DNA of 64,000 bases, taken from contig NC_088340.1 of assembly GCF_036884655.1 (NCBI RefSeq), positions 7,151,501 through 7,215,500 of the forward strand. Reading direction: 5' to 3'. Position numbers and translations under genes: made by a program. Shown piece after piece: positions 51,371 through 63,860 of this stretch. The notes beneath the pieces are model-generated. The model was not told the DNA's origin and made no database searches. It saw only the letters and a list, made by a program, of their open reading frames with translations. The stretch is from Musa acuminata AAA Group. Taxonomy: Eukaryota > Streptophyta > Magnoliopsida > Zingiberales > Musaceae. How positions within the stretch are numbered: the first letter of the stretch is position 1; each line of letters begins with the position of its first letter.

Positions 51371-54300
51371 TCAGCAATCATCAGCAGAGCACCCAATATG
51401 ATAAGCAGAAATATGATCTGGATGGACAGCCTTAGTTGGTGGAGTCGATTCAGTTTGGCCAGAAATAGTTGTCGTGGTTTCCTGATAGGCACGGTGAACA
51501 GGAGGTAAAAGCAAAGCTAATGATTTATCCATCACCAGAAGACGATCACATTTACTGCACAGAAAAATAACAGTTTAAATGTGAAAATACTGGCCTTGTA
51601 CCAGGTGCAGTAAAATTACCATCATATTACCTGCAAGTTTTTGAAAACAATGTTTGATGGCTGCAGATCCAGCGCTGCAAGAAATGTAAAGTCAGGTGAG
51701 TCCACCACGAAATACCATAACATAACGAACAAGTTAACAAGGTAAAATTACTTTCCCGTTAGTTCATAAGGGATAGTTGCAATATATGCCATGTTTAAAC
51801 AGCAATTAATCAAGTGGAAGAAAAAGGCTCTCTTGGCATGAAAGGATCAGATGGTTTATATGTGAGGTGGCACTACTAAGAAAGTCATATTTCTATGTAC
51901 TGATAAACGTTTGACGTACCAAAAGTAGAGAAAGTGAAAGATTGTTATCCACACACACAAAGTATTGCAACGCCTTATCAGCATGCTCCTGCAGAGAAAT
52001 AAAGGAATTGAGAACATGGCATACTTGTAAGAAAGCTGAAAGAAGCAAGTGGATTTCATTCCACTAACTTCTCTTTTGCTCGTTTTGGATAAGACTACTG
52101 TACAAAAATAAGAAGGAAAAAAATAAAACTCAAAGAACACTTACTGTGACATGCCTAAACACATGATGAACCGATAAACCTCTTGCATGAATGTGGTTTC
52201 CTCCCTAGAAAAGTATTCCAATCAGAAAACGGAAATAACATGTAAAGTTCATTTACCAGACAAAAAATAGAGCATATTTTACCATTTATAACAATAAATA
52301 ACAATGTAAATCTCATACCTCATCAGTAGCAAAAAATGACACAGCATCAGGGTTTGTGGATCCTGCTGGATGCAATGATACTACAGCTCTAAAGACGGAA
52401 GGAACCAGCAATTCAATAACAGCTGCTTGATCTGCAGCAGCAACATTCACAGAACCAAATCTTGTGTTGCTTGAGTGATTCAAGATCTGCTCCTTTAACG
52501 GATCTGATGAATTCTCGATTGCAGAAGAGGATAATAAGGAAGCTCTTTTTAACCAATCCAGGCGCTGATAAGTAAAGATTCTTGCATTTGGAAACTCATG
52601 TTCCAAATCTTTAAGGATATCAGACAAAGATTTTTTCTCTCTAAGCTCTTCTCTTTGACTCATGATCAATCCTTGGGAATTCAAACGTTTCTTGGCAATT
52701 CCAATCTCCCCATCACCAGATACTTCATCATCTAGGTGAGGGAAAAACCGCCTCTTCTGATCAGTGAATGCCTTAAGAGCTAACCTGCGAATAATTATTA
52801 TATGTAAGTTCCCAAGCAATGTCAAGTTTCTGGATACAGAGCTGGATGTTTTAACAATCTATTTGACCATTCAATGTTTATCGTAACTTCAAAACAAATT
52901 GTGACTTTTGCAGATAAAAAATTTTCATCCATAATAGTTTGCCATAAGGTGTCCTAGCATTCATAAATAGTCCAAAACAAAGATCTAATCAATGATGCCA
53001 TGCTGCATGCTCAAGAACCACATTTCAAGAAAAGACAGTCATACCAAGCAACTAGCCAAACAAAATGATCAATTCTTCATTGATGTTGATTTCAAGATTT
53101 AAAAACATAGTGATTAGCAGAAATGTGCCATTGTGACTCATGATTTGTCATCAATAATAAATTATGATGAAAAATAGTCAATTAAGAAAGAGGGAGCAAG
53201 GACACTATGGAAAAGTTCACATGTATGCTAAAGTAACACATGGTTTATTAATAAATGAATTATATCCTAGGGCCTAACCCAAATATACGAATGAAAAACT
53301 TGGCATCCTCAGCAATATCTGATGCCAGCATTCTTTTCCTTCAAATAACAATAAATTATAATTAGCATAGAACCATAAGTTTCAAAATAAACAAAGATGA
53401 ACAATCAGTCTCTAGCCACTTTATAAGGAGTATAAAGTGCAAAAATTTTATTGTGATCGCAACCATTTGAAGATCAACTTATCCTACCTGGTTCTATCAA
53501 CAGCAGATGCACCAGCTTGTCCAGCAAGTTGACGTTTCCAAGCATATGCAACAACAGCACCATCTGGGCAAACAAGGGGCATGTGTAAGCCCCAAGAATT
53601 ACCTCGTGACTTAAGGGACCCATTTAATACTCCAGAATCTTCCAGTTGTCTTCCTAAAGTGCAAAGAGAATAATCATACTGCAAGTTTTTGAAATATATG
53701 GAGACAGCTAAATAAATTAATTTAACAATGAATCATACAAAACCAGCAATTAAAAGGGATGAATCAGGGTTGCTGAGTAACAACATGCAAGTTTGATTAA
53801 TTACTACTTTCATTTGGTAGAAATTATTGTAGCTGGACACTTGTGAGCTAGCCCATGCAATACCATTTTTTTCGCATATGTTGGCTGAAATAAATAATAA
53901 ATTAAAAAGTTGAAAAAAAATTTAAGTCAAAAGCAAAGCAAAGATATAACAGATACCTAAAATCACTTGACAACTTGTATCATCACACTCATGGCTTGTA
54001 GCTTCAAGTGAGAGCTGAAGGAAGGCTAAAAGCTGGTACTCTCAATTACAGCATGGGCAAACAGCAATTAAGTTGGTTCTGGACCAATTTCAACTGTTTC
54101 AATTGAAATGCAGTATTTGTGTCAATTTACTCCAGAAGAGATCTATTAAATTGGGTCCAGTTATCAAGGTTGAGGTTTATTTCTGTTGTGTAAAAACCTA
54201 CCAATTTCTTGCTCATAGAACCTTTTTCCCTCTCTTCTAAAAGAGTCTTCAAACTTGCACTCAATTTTGTCTACCTCTTCTTTTCTTAATCAAGCCAATA

Positions 54301-56551
54301 ACTACAAGTTTATTTCAAAATCAAGATCATAAGATATTTACTTATCCCAGAGAAAACATAGCTTAAAGTTAAGTTTCAATATGCATCCATTTGTTAGTTG
54401 CTATTTTGAAATGTATACATTTGTTCTGCCTGTAAATGCCTTAAAATTGTTCTTGCTCTTGTACTTTCTCAATCTTTTTCTTTTCTGTTATCTTTAAAAT
54501 AGCTGCCAAATCTCCAGATACAACTGCCAAAAATGCTCCATTACGATCATTGCCCCACATTGAACCTTGGAAACATGATTGTGTTGTTGTCATGCCATCC
54601 ATTTAATAAAAAGAGTGTCATTCTACAGTTGCTAACATCTCCTAAAGTTGAACAACCCCTAATCTGCAGTCCAAGAATTCCTGGTATATAAATATTTCTC
54701 AAGAGCCTGAAATTTTCATTTAACTTTGTATGCCATTTCCAAGAAAATATATTGGTTGATGCAACCTTAAGGTCAAGGAACTCTAAGTTGGACCATAGCT
54801 CTGCATGTGCCTTTAATCTCTTAGGGTATTCAAAGAAAACTACCATAAAGAACTTACGATTTTATAAATCAAGATCAACTAGAATGCCTTCGTAGTACTC
54901 TTTAATAAATTTTTGATACAATTCATCATTTAACATGCCATGAGAAATTTCGGTCTGATTATATAACTAGTATATTTCAGTCTCAAATTTTACAAATGCC
55001 CTGTCTGCAAATGTGTAGCTGAATCACCCAAACAAATATTCATTGAATGCACATTTGTTAGAAATTACTGGGATCTATTTAAGTGAAACTCCTTTGTGGA
55101 TTTCACTGATTTCAACATATGGTAACTTGGCACGTGGCTTGAGGGTGACATGGGTTCCACTAAAGAAATAAAAAACAGTTCTAGAGCTATCATAGCAAAT
55201 TCTCTTTGGCAATTATGGATAAACCGAAATGATTGTCACTATCGAAATCACCAGTCTAATTATGAATCTCTTAGGAGGAACTTAGTAGCTGCCACTACCA
55301 ATATGATTAAACAATCACGGGAATTTAATGGAGCCGAATCTATTACTTTGACAAATGGAAATAATTTGATTGAATCATGAAATGTTCAAATTGAATGTGA
55401 TGGATCATTCTCTCATAAATTTTTTGCTGCAGGCACAGGCTATTTAGCAAAAGATACAAATGGCATATCTTTGGTTGCTGGATGTTCTCCCTGCAGAAGC
55501 AGGGAGCCCACAACAAGCTAAGGGACAGGCTATCCTGGAGGCTTTACGAAGAACAAGGAGCAAAGGATAGAGGAAGATTTTAATTTGTTCTGACTCCCTT
55601 GAGTGGCCCAAGTTTATATATATGGCTCTACTCAAATAACCAGACACTTGAGGGCTTTACTTGAAGATATTTTGGCCATTGCCTCAAAGGTTACTGTAAT
55701 TGGATTTCAACATACAAGCAGAGAGGATAATTGCTCTGCAAATAAACTAGCTATGTTGGGGTGAACTTCAGGGGCTGTATCCACCTGGGAAATTAATTTT
55801 GACTGGGCACTTCTGCCTTCTTGTATGTTACATTCTCATGATATCTAATGAATAGTTTTATCTTTTCCACAAAAAAAAAAAAAAAACATGCCATGAGAAA
55901 ATTCCATCGGTTTAACAACCTTAGAGATAATATATCTATAAAAAGCACCAAAAGATCAGCATCTACCTTCTGAAACGCTAAAGAAACATTGAGCCCAAAT
56001 TAAGAAAAAAATACTACTGGTACCAATAGAATCTAACACAAATAAAATCCAACACCAGAATTCAAGCCTAGTCCAGCATATTTTAATCTCGTTGGAACTA
56101 TATTCTTGGTTTATTGCTGGTTCGAACTCAAGAAATCAGCGAGAGAATCAGTAATGAGATGAGTGAAATGAAAAATCTAATTCTCGATGCGAGTAAAATC
56201 GGAAAAATAATAAGAATGAGGGCGGGAAAAGGAAAGAGCGAAGAGGCTACCGAGCGCCCGGAGATCCTGGAAGTGCTGACGCATGGAGCTCTCCTCCTTG
56301 AGGATGAACTCGACGGCCTTGCTGTTCGATTGGTCGCGGGCGTCAGCCGCCATGAAAAGCGCCTCGAGTAGGCGATCCGCCCCCAGCCGGATGTCGGCTA
56401 TGACGCGAGCGGCGCGGGTCAGCCGCTCCATGGCCAGCGCCACCTGCTTCGGAGGAGCCTCCGTGGTTGCGTCTCCCGCAGATTCCAGCGGATCCTGAGG
56501 CGCCGCCAGGGCCCCCACCGCTGAGGTCGTCTGCTGGGCTTGGGGCATCAT
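51371..56551 (-). CDS. MED27: Mediator complex subunit 27
   Basis: Subunit of Mediator, the coactivator that links transcription factors to RNA polymerase II. Seven exons (56551-56251, 53653-53488, 52784-52319, 52204-52145, 51988-51920, 51674-51631, 51554-51371) join in phase to 429 residues, close to plant MED27. Recognisable blocks: E-A-P-P-K-Q-V-A-L-A-M-E-R-L and A-D-I-R-L-G-A-D-R-L-L-E-A in exon 1; N-S-W-G-L-H-M-P-L-V-C-P-D-G-A-V-V-A-Y-A in exon 2; R-L-A-L-K-A-F-T-D-Q-K-R-R-F-F-P and V-S-L-H-P-A-G-S-T-N-P-D-A-V in exon 3; H-A-R-G-L-S-V-H-H-V in exon 4; F-S-K-T-C-S-K-C across exons 6/7; and L-L-P-P-V-H-R-A-Y-Q in exon 7. The start M-M-P-Q at 56551 is preferred over an upstream in-frame ATG (56617), because the family begins M-x-P-Q and the upstream codons look like leader. 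Intron 1 (2.6 kb) contains a LINE. The gene is head-to-head with eL24. Confidence 0.94.
54934..55900 (+). mobile_element. 5'-truncated L1-type LINE in MED27 intron 1
   Basis: A 14-16 bp target-site duplication (AACATGCCATGAGAAA at 54932-54947 and 55885-55900) brackets an insertion that ends in 16 A residues at 55871-55886. The plus strand, antisense to MED27, encodes the 3' end of a plant L1 ORF2. The first part has W-Q-L-W-I-N-R-N (region before RNase H) near 55200. Next is an RNase H-like domain with I-E-C-D-G-S-F, A-G-T-G-Y-L-A-K-D and H-T-S-R-E-D-N-C-S-A-N. At least one in-frame stop (TGA near 55378, where Trp is usual) and one frameshift near 55490 inactivate it. Everything upstream is missing, as expected from incomplete reverse transcription. 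Confidence 0.9.
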
Positions 56552-56697
56552 CTCTCTTCGCCCCCTGGGGCTCTCTTTCTCTCTCGTCTTATGGCGGAGG
56601 GGAAGAGGAATGTGCAATTATCCAAATAGCCCTCCCTACGTTTATTTTGTTCTACTTGAGTCCTCTAATGTAAAATACCAAAATGGGGGGCCATAGC

Positions 56698-56880
56698 TAC
56701 GAAAATAGATATTAATAAGGGTCCTTTAAGAAAAATACCCCACTGGTATGGAAAATGGCCGACTGGGGGCCTTCACTTAAAAATAATTGATATATAAGGC
56801 CCTTCTCAGAAAAGTTACTGCGGCCTTACTTCAAAAATAATACATATTATAAGCGTCTTTTCAGAAACTTTACCCATATA
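56698..56880. repeat. Three-copy degenerate repeat between MED27 and eL24
   Basis: Modules of the type TATTAATAAGGGTCCTTT, TATATAAGGCCCTTCTCAGA and TATTATAAGCGTCTTTTCAG recur at about 60-70-bp spacing. Confidence 0.65.
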
Positions 56881-56884
56881 GTTT

Positions 56885-57383
56885 TGGGCCGAACGGAAGT
56901 CGGCCCACTTTTCTTGGGCTTGTGAGTCGTCTTGATGACAATCAATGATGACAATATTTATATTTATTTATAGATAAATATTTTAGAAATACTAAAAAAA
57001 TTAAAATAAAAATGATAAAATAGTAAAAAGGAGCAGATCCCCTAAAAATATTTATGGCTATGCCTCCAATAATTTTTATCTCCTAAAAAATATTAATGTC
57101 AATGCCTTGAATAAGTTAATAAATTTTAATTTGTATATCACAGTCGTCAGCCAATTCTTTCTCACATCCGAACGCATCTCCAAATACTGACCCCACGGAG
57201 CGGATCCCCTCCAATTATGCTTATAAAAGGAATCCGTACTCAGGATATGAACGGTCCCATATTAATCAAATAGACGCTGGTGTCCAGAAGATCCCAGCCC
57301 TTGGTTGGAAGACTTAAAAGACCCCACTCCGGCCTAAGATTGAAGCGGCGATTTCGGAGCCTCCCGATTGGCGGCTAGGGTTT
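56885..57383. promoter_or_regulatory. Shared MED27/eL24 promoter region with site II and telo-box
   Basis: TGGGCC at 56885-56890, GGCCCA at 56902-56907 and TGGGCT near 56915 are site II-type elements. TAGGGTTT (reverse of a telo-box) is at 57376-57383. Site II plus telo-box is the usual promoter signature of plant ribosomal protein genes. The two start regions lie head-to-head, within about 800 bases. Confidence 0.6.
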
Positions 57384-58366
57384 CTTTCGGTACGTAAGCC
57401 TCGACGGAGCTGATCCCCCTTGATCTCCTCTTTGCCTCGTTCGATCTGTTTATCGATCTGGATCTGCTCTTAATTGTTCGTTTCTCATGCCAATATGCGT
57501 TGGATCACATTCGGTTCCTTGCAGAAATGCGAATAGATTTCAGGTTTAGGGTTTCTGAGTCTAACTTGAATTAAGAAACGAGTAGGTAGTTGTGTATTTT
57601 TCTTCAAGAGAAGCAAACTTTTGAAGAATTTATGCTGGTTTTACCAAGATGGACAACGTTAATCGGAAAATGTTTGATTCATCCTGCATATTTGTCCTAA
57701 ATCTTGTCCTTGTAATGCATGCTATGTAGGCGTACTCGACATTGTTTGTGGTTAGCGTTTGTTGCGGTTCTTTGTCTGCTGGATGAGAATCTTACATCTT
57801 ATTAGCAAGAAGTGATGTGGTTGTTTACTAATCGTAGTTTCTATGAACATTTCGATTTCAGCATTTTTATCTGTTCTGTACTTGAGTAATTATACTGGCT
57901 TCTGTATATATAGGGACATCGTAACTTTAAAGGTCGTAATGAGCAAGACCCTTCACTTAGAAAAGAACCCTTCTGAGGTTTTTACGTGTCTTTTTGTGTG
58001 AAAAATAGAGCAAATTGTTTTATGCTTACTGTAGTGAATGAAATATTTTCTTTTCTTTGGTGGATCCAGCATTGAACTTTTATTATTTTTTCCACAGTTT
58101 AGGCTGCAAAGTTTTATTTATTTTCTTATAATACTGTAATTGTTTGTTTGGGTGTCAAACGTAATAAAAGATAATTGCTCAGTGAACTTGAATTTAGCTA
58201 AAGAATTGCTGTTCGATGAAGTATCTAATAGAAATGTTGAATATCATTGTGTTTCCAGTGCATTCCCTCTAATTTCTTTTTACCTCGTGTTGCTCTGTCT
58301 TTATTTTAATCATGGGATATGAAACTTTTGTAGGTAAGCTGTTAAAATTTTCTTGAGGCAAAGAAG
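57300..58366 (+). other. 5' leader and leader intron of eL24
   Basis: A leader exon appears to end at TTTCG|GTACGT (donor at 57390). The ATG is at 58367, so an intron of nearly 1 kb interrupts the leader. Possible acceptors are CTTTTGTAG ending at 58333, or AAAG ending at 58363. I cannot choose between them. Confidence 0.5.
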
Positions 58367-60532
58367 ATGGTACTCAAGTAAGTTACTTTGTTCATCACCA
58401 TTTTTAGCACTTTCTTTATGACATGTGGGAACTTCTGACCACAAAATTTTCATTTGACTCTTAGCCATATTTGACTGCCCTCCTTTTCACATTCCTTGCA
58501 CTTTTACAAGCGATCTACTCTAAGTATGTCCCTTTTCAGTATAGTAAATGTATTTAGTCAATAGTGGACTTGTCTTATTCTGTATCTTGGTGCAAGCCTA
58601 GGGTTCTAGCACCTAAGCTCTTCGGAAGTGTCCTACTTTTCTTCAATTATGTTTAGTTTATTTGTCATGCATCAATTATTTATTGACCAAATCAAAACCC
58701 ACAATATATATATGTATATCTATATATACTTATATATATGTATATCTATATATATTTTTATTTATATATATATGTACATATATACATATATACATATATA
58801 TATCGTCAATGTTGCATCAGCAATGCAAGGATACAAAAACTAATGCCCTTGACAAGACTGTCTATGACAGTGGATTAGGAATGTTTTATAACTAGTTGGT
58901 GGATTTTCATAAGCTAATAGTGTCGTTTGGATTACAGGACCGAGCTTTGTCGTTTTAGTGGTGCAAAGATATATCCAGGGAAAGGCATCAGATTTGTTCG
59001 ATCCGACTCCCAGGTAATATTTGGAAGTCTTTGAGTTTCTCTTTGTCTTTTAATGTGGATGTACTTGTTACATCATTATGCTACTCTTATCTTTCAGGTT
59101 TTCCTGTTTGCCAATTCAAAATGTAAACGCTACTTTCACAATCGATTGAAGCCTGCAAAGCTTACCTGGACAGCAATGTACAGAAAGCAGCATAAGAAGG
59201 TATATTATTATAAGCTGATTTTTTCTTATCTGGGAAAATGAGGTCAAGAGTTATTTTCCTTGGACAAAGTCTGTTATATACATATAATGTCCTTAGTCTA
59301 TTGAGGATCTATGCATGCTCCATGAAGTATACACATAGAAGAACTTGGACAGGAGAGATTTTCATTGATTGCTACTTGACAATAAGAGCTTATCTTTTTG
59401 CCCCATCTTAAGTTGCTTTCATGGCTCTGGCACAAGTTCGCTTTCTCTATGACACTGACATGGTTAAACAATGCTGATTTGCTTTTACTTGTTTTGTTGC
59501 TGTAGGATATGTCTGTCATTGCTACAAATTGAGTCCTTTTCCTTTGGTGTAAAGGAAGCAAGTAGTTTAATTGGCTAATCTAGCGTCCATCAGACTTATT
59601 TATGTGTAATGACTATTTAAATGCAAAGCTCATTTATTTCTGGTGCAAAATTCATTTGTCAGTGGTAATTCACTAGTTGCCGAGCGTGCTTATTTGTTAT
59701 CCAGTTTGGCTTAGCTTTTTAAGAATGATTGTTTACATCTGCTATCATTGAAATGTACCCTTTGGTGTTTGTGAAATCCTTGTCTAGGATATTCATGCTG
59801 AAGCTGTAAAGAAGAGACGCCGTACTACAAAGAAACCTTATTCAAGGTCGATTGTTGGTGCTACTTTGGAAGTCATTCAGAAAAAGCGAACAGAGAAGCC
59901 TGAAGTTCGTGATGCTGCTAGAGAATCTGCTTTGCGGTAAAGCTCTCAATTCACAAGCATTCATGTTGAGTAGCATGACTAATTAAGAAAAAAAAGCACA
60001 ACTAATCTCCACTATCCTACCCGACCACTTTAAAATGTTTCAATAAGTTTTCCAGAATGTTCAACCTATAATTGCTACCCATAGGGGTATTTGATACTCT
60101 AACGACTATCTTTCTTTGGGGTGCTGACTATTGAAAACACACTCAACCTATCACTTGTATCTTCTCTGTAATATAGTCTTAATTCCCAAATGCATTTGAT
60201 TTAGGCTTGTAGGAAAGCTTATCTGTGATCATCTCAGCTAATAATACCAATTGTTAAGTGACTTAGTAGTTCATTAGCATCCTTCAGTGAATGTCCTTTA
60301 ATGTGGGATCGTTGAGAAGACTGTTCTGTTGCATTCCTAGAAAGGAACTGAAATTTGGTTTACTTTTTATTTCTTCAGAGAGATCAAAGAACGAATTAAG
60401 AAAACCAAGGATGAAAAGAAAGCTAAGAAGGCTGAGATAGTGGCTAAAGGTCAGAAGAGTACACAGACGAAGGGCAGCATGGCAAGGGCTCCTAAAGGCC
60501 CTAAGCTTGGTGGAGGTGGTGGGAAGCGATGA
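58367..60532 (+). CDS. RPL24: 60S ribosomal protein eL24 (RPL24)
   Basis: Component of the large ribosomal subunit. In Arabidopsis, RPL24B (STV1) also supports reinitiation after upstream ORFs. Exons 58367-58377, 58938-59013, 59098-59199, 59788-59936 and 60379-60532 encode 163 residues, a usual length for plant eL24. The first coding exon contributes only 11 nucleotides (M-V-L-K, with the Lys codon split). Conserved N-terminal core: [16 protein letters not shown] at 5-20, then [10 protein letters not shown], then [12 protein letters not shown] very basic tail follows ([13 protein letters not shown] at 71-83, a Lys-rich helix, then a Gly run and final K-R). Only Cys8 and Cys38 of the ancestral zinc-ribbon cysteines are seen, a common state in eukaryotes. 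No disabling change was seen. Confidence 0.97.
58703..58802. repeat. (TA)n-rich tract in eL24 intron
   Basis: About 100 bases of imperfect TA/TATC/TATG repeats between the first and second coding exons. Confidence 0.95.
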
Positions 60533-63500
60533 ACGGCATTCTGGCTGCTGTGATATGTCTCTTGTGTACCCAAGTAAAAAAACAATTTTATGCACTATTT
60601 TCAGGATTCATTGTGGTTTTTAACTTTCTTAATAGTTGTTTAGGTCTGCCTACTTTTGAACATTTTTCATGACAACCGCAGCTTCTAGAAATAACTTGAT
60701 ATTCTTGAAGGTAAATTTTGGTGTTGTTACCAGTTGAACGTTTTGTTCTGTACTGTTTCTTGATCGGAGGTTTTCATACTAGTTATATTCTTTACTTTAT
60801 TGTTGTCGATTGCTTGCTTAGTTAATATTTGATTGCTGTGGTGGAATGTGTCAACATTTTGCTTTGAGATTTAATCACTATGCTGTGTATTTTTAGTGGA
60901 TAGGAAAATGAAGAGCTGCTTGAACACTGTTTGACATTTGACGTTAGGAATGATCTAATTACCTGGACGTAGTTGGGAATTTTTTGTCAGGTAATTCCTG
61001 TTGGTGCCTAAAGTGTTTCTTTTGTTTTGTGTAATCAAGCTGAGAAAAATCCCACTGGCCAAAAGAAATCACTTAAAATGCTATAAAAAAAAGAAAAAGA
61101 AACATGTGGTTGGTCGGTTTTGCTGCAGAAAATTGTTACAAAAAAAAAAAAAATCAAATTTGCAGTAGTAAATTGGTTTTTTTTCATTGGTTCCTTTATG
61201 TTCAAATTTCTGTACAGCTAGTTTTTGTACATTCTGCAAGACTTAATCACATATAATCCTCAGCTTGAGATTTAATCACCCTTATACAATCGGCCAAATG
61301 GTTGGAGCTCTGTAACCAATTGATTTTGTGATATTTAAGCAAAAATAAATAAAATGTTTACAATCAATAGAAAACAGACTTTATTCTTGGTGGAACTGTT
61401 TTGCCTCTGTTGAGGTTATGGATTCTATTGTTAACATTGTTTGTTGATAACTACAAAGTGCATTCTTCTTATGATAAGTTTCCAGGGATTGGGCACATGC
61501 AGGTCCTGATACCCTTCTCTAAACAGTCTTAGTTCTTACTCAAAAGAGCTAATTATCAGTTATTATTTTACTTCATTGGTTTTACAGATATCTAGGCTTT
61601 CAATTGCTATGCACAACCAGATATATATGACTGTGACATGTGTAGCTTTTTCTTACCATGCATTTTATACTATATATAATATCTCCACCAAAACAGTGTT
61701 ATCCATCTTCTGGGGGAAGGCTTCATGTCAAAACCAAAGTGCCGTTTCCTTTGGCACTTGGCATCAGAATTTTTAATATCCCAGCATTTTGTTCAGAAAC
61801 AAGCACTTGACTCAATTCATGAATCTCAAGATCCTCCCTCAAGTGATATCCTCACATTGAATCTTAATCATGCCAACAATAGTTTTTATGTAGGGTGCTA
61901 ATTCAGCTCCCTTGAAGAATTGCATTGAAAGAAATTATTTTATCATAAGAGATAGATCATTCATGTTCTTATTCATAGATGGGGATGACAATTGTACAGT
62001 TCTTCTTGTCAAAATCTCCTAAAACTAATTAATCTACTACTACTACTACTATTACTTATTGTCATGTTCAATGTTTGATATTATCTGATTTAAATTCTGA
62101 GAACAGAAAAGCTTTCCTTGCCTATATTTTAACCATAACTAGTTTTTAACTTTTTAATAATATGATGGCACATGGCACCTGTGAAATTCCAATCTTGTGA
62201 AGCAATCTGGCTATATTTTTCTATTTAGGTCTTCTCTTTTACTAGTAAAAATTCTTTTAGTGACATATTATGCCATCATTTTCCAGCTTCCTCCAAATCC
62301 CCAAAAGAACTTGTATAAGTTGTGTTACTATAGATGTCTCTCTGGATCTCAATTCCTTAGGCCCACTTGGTTTCATCTTTCCAAGGAATTCATTTGATGC
62401 TACTGATTACTTTATTGGCTGCCAGGTGAGATCCATGGGACCTGCACCTCCCCCTCCCCATGAAAGGGCTCAAAGGTGCTTCTTTTTGTGTGCAGACAGT
62501 GAGAAGTTGTAGAGTTGTTCTCACTTCTTCACATGTAAAATGTTATCCATCATCAAGTTGCATTATAATAAAGGAAGACCTCCCCACTTGCATCACTTGC
62601 TCCCTTGATTAATAGGAACACTAAAATGATGGATACATACTTCTTTCATGGCTTCAAGTGTCCAGGATCCCCCAAAGATAACTTCTCTTGAGCTTTTCAT
62701 CCATTAAATTTGTTTTATTTTAGTATGCATGTTATGCAATACTTGAATGAAAAAAAATATAATCATAGAGAAAACAAAACTCTTACGAATGGTCTCCTCT
62801 CAATCTACTTGCACACTTGTCTTGCCACCATGAGACTCGACTCCACTTGAGGATAAGGTGAGAACATTGATTGAACCCTAAAGAAGGTCCTGGGAGGGCA
62901 GCTGTGGTTGCCGTCGCCATTGACATCAAGCTTCGAATGGATGATACTTGGGGAAAATGACAACCTGTGACACCAAAAGAGAGGTGATCTCTTTAGATCC
63001 TTTTGGCAACTTTTCCTCGACAATGATAAAGAAGAAAAAGGAATCAAATGAGAGCCAATTCAATAGAAAAAATCATTGTTAGACAAGTCAATCTTTTCCC
63101 TTGATTTCATCATGATATTTTAATGAATCTATGTCCATCATAATCCCACTGAGATGACTCCTCTGCCTCCTCCATGTGCATTTACAGATGCCTGGTTTTG
63201 TATTTATGAGGTGGTCAGAAGAGTATAATCACAACACCTACAGGATTTGTATCACATTATGCTATAAATGCCATCATATGCATTTATTCTACCTGTCTTT
63301 CTTCCTTCCTTCTTTTGATGATTCGAGTACGTTAAATGATCTGTTGGAAAATCCAATCTAATCTGACGAGTGTTTCTTCTATGACAATCTGTGGATAAAA
63401 TCTTCATGGTAACAAGTTTCTGGCTAATCTTCTCAGCTGGTAATGGGGAAGTGGAAAGTGCATTGTTTGAATGGTGTAGAGAGATAGTGAGACCTTATCA

Positions 63501-63600
63501 CTTGCTCCTCGTTCTACAGGACCACAACTAGATCCTTCCAGGAGCTGTCCTCATCACCTCGATTGGAGATAATTCATAAAATATGAAGCATCTAAATCCC
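60533..63600. other. Intergenic DNA between eL24 and MIR169
   Basis: The first few hundred bases are eL24 3' untranslated and flanking sequence. A small (TAC)n tract lies at about 62035-62050. No recognisable coding region or other RNA gene was seen. Confidence 0.5.
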
Positions 63601-63611
63601 TTCAAATTGCT

Positions 63612-63619
63612 CTATATAA
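63612..63619 (+). promoter_or_regulatory. Likely TATA box of the MIR169 gene
   Basis: CTATATAA lies about 120 bases before the hairpin, which would place the start of the primary transcript near 63645. Plant MIR genes are usually transcribed by RNA polymerase II from TATA promoters. Confidence 0.5.
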
Positions 63620-63732
63620 GCAGCATAAACATCTTCCTTTCGCCGAAATCGTACTTGCATCTTCTTCTACTTACTAGGCTTCGAGCTCAGCTGTGATCTG
63701 ATCCCTTCTCATCTGTGGCTTGACATCAGGAT

Positions 63733-63860
63733 CAGGAAGTATGCCTGCAGCCAAGGATGACTTGCCGACATTGCTCAGTATCTGCCATTGTTTCTGCAGC
63801 GAAGTAAACTGGAGAAAGAAGATGTGGGCAAGTTGTCTTTGGCTACATGTTTCTTCCTGC
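63733..63860 (+). ncRNA. MIR169: miR169 precursor hairpin
   Basis: The 21 bases at 63748-63768 (CAGCCAAGGATGACTTGC, then CGA) match the miR169 family, as I remember the a-type mature sequence. The opposite arm at 63827-63847 (GGCAAGTTGTCTTTGGCTAC, then A) pairs with it, with the usual wobble pairs and a few mismatches. The loop is about 58 bases. The stem continues outward (AGGAAG pairs with CTTCCT). miR169 directs cleavage of NF-YA mRNAs and is linked to drought and nutrient responses. The star position, stem and upstream TATA box together support a functional locus. The primary transcript probably continues past the window end. Confidence 0.9.

Noticed and set aside
56110..56140. GGTTCGAACTC resembling a tRNA B box
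   Set aside because: No acceptor, D or anticodon stems can be formed around it, and it lies in MED27 intron 1.
56552..56617. In-frame ATG at 56617 as the MED27 start
   Set aside because: The extra 22 codons are basic and unlike the family. M-M-P-Q at 56551 matches the usual N-terminus.
58938..60378. Possible intronic snoRNA in the ribosomal protein gene
   Set aside because: I searched the introns for box C (RTGATGA) and box D (CTGA) at suitable spacing and found no convincing pair.
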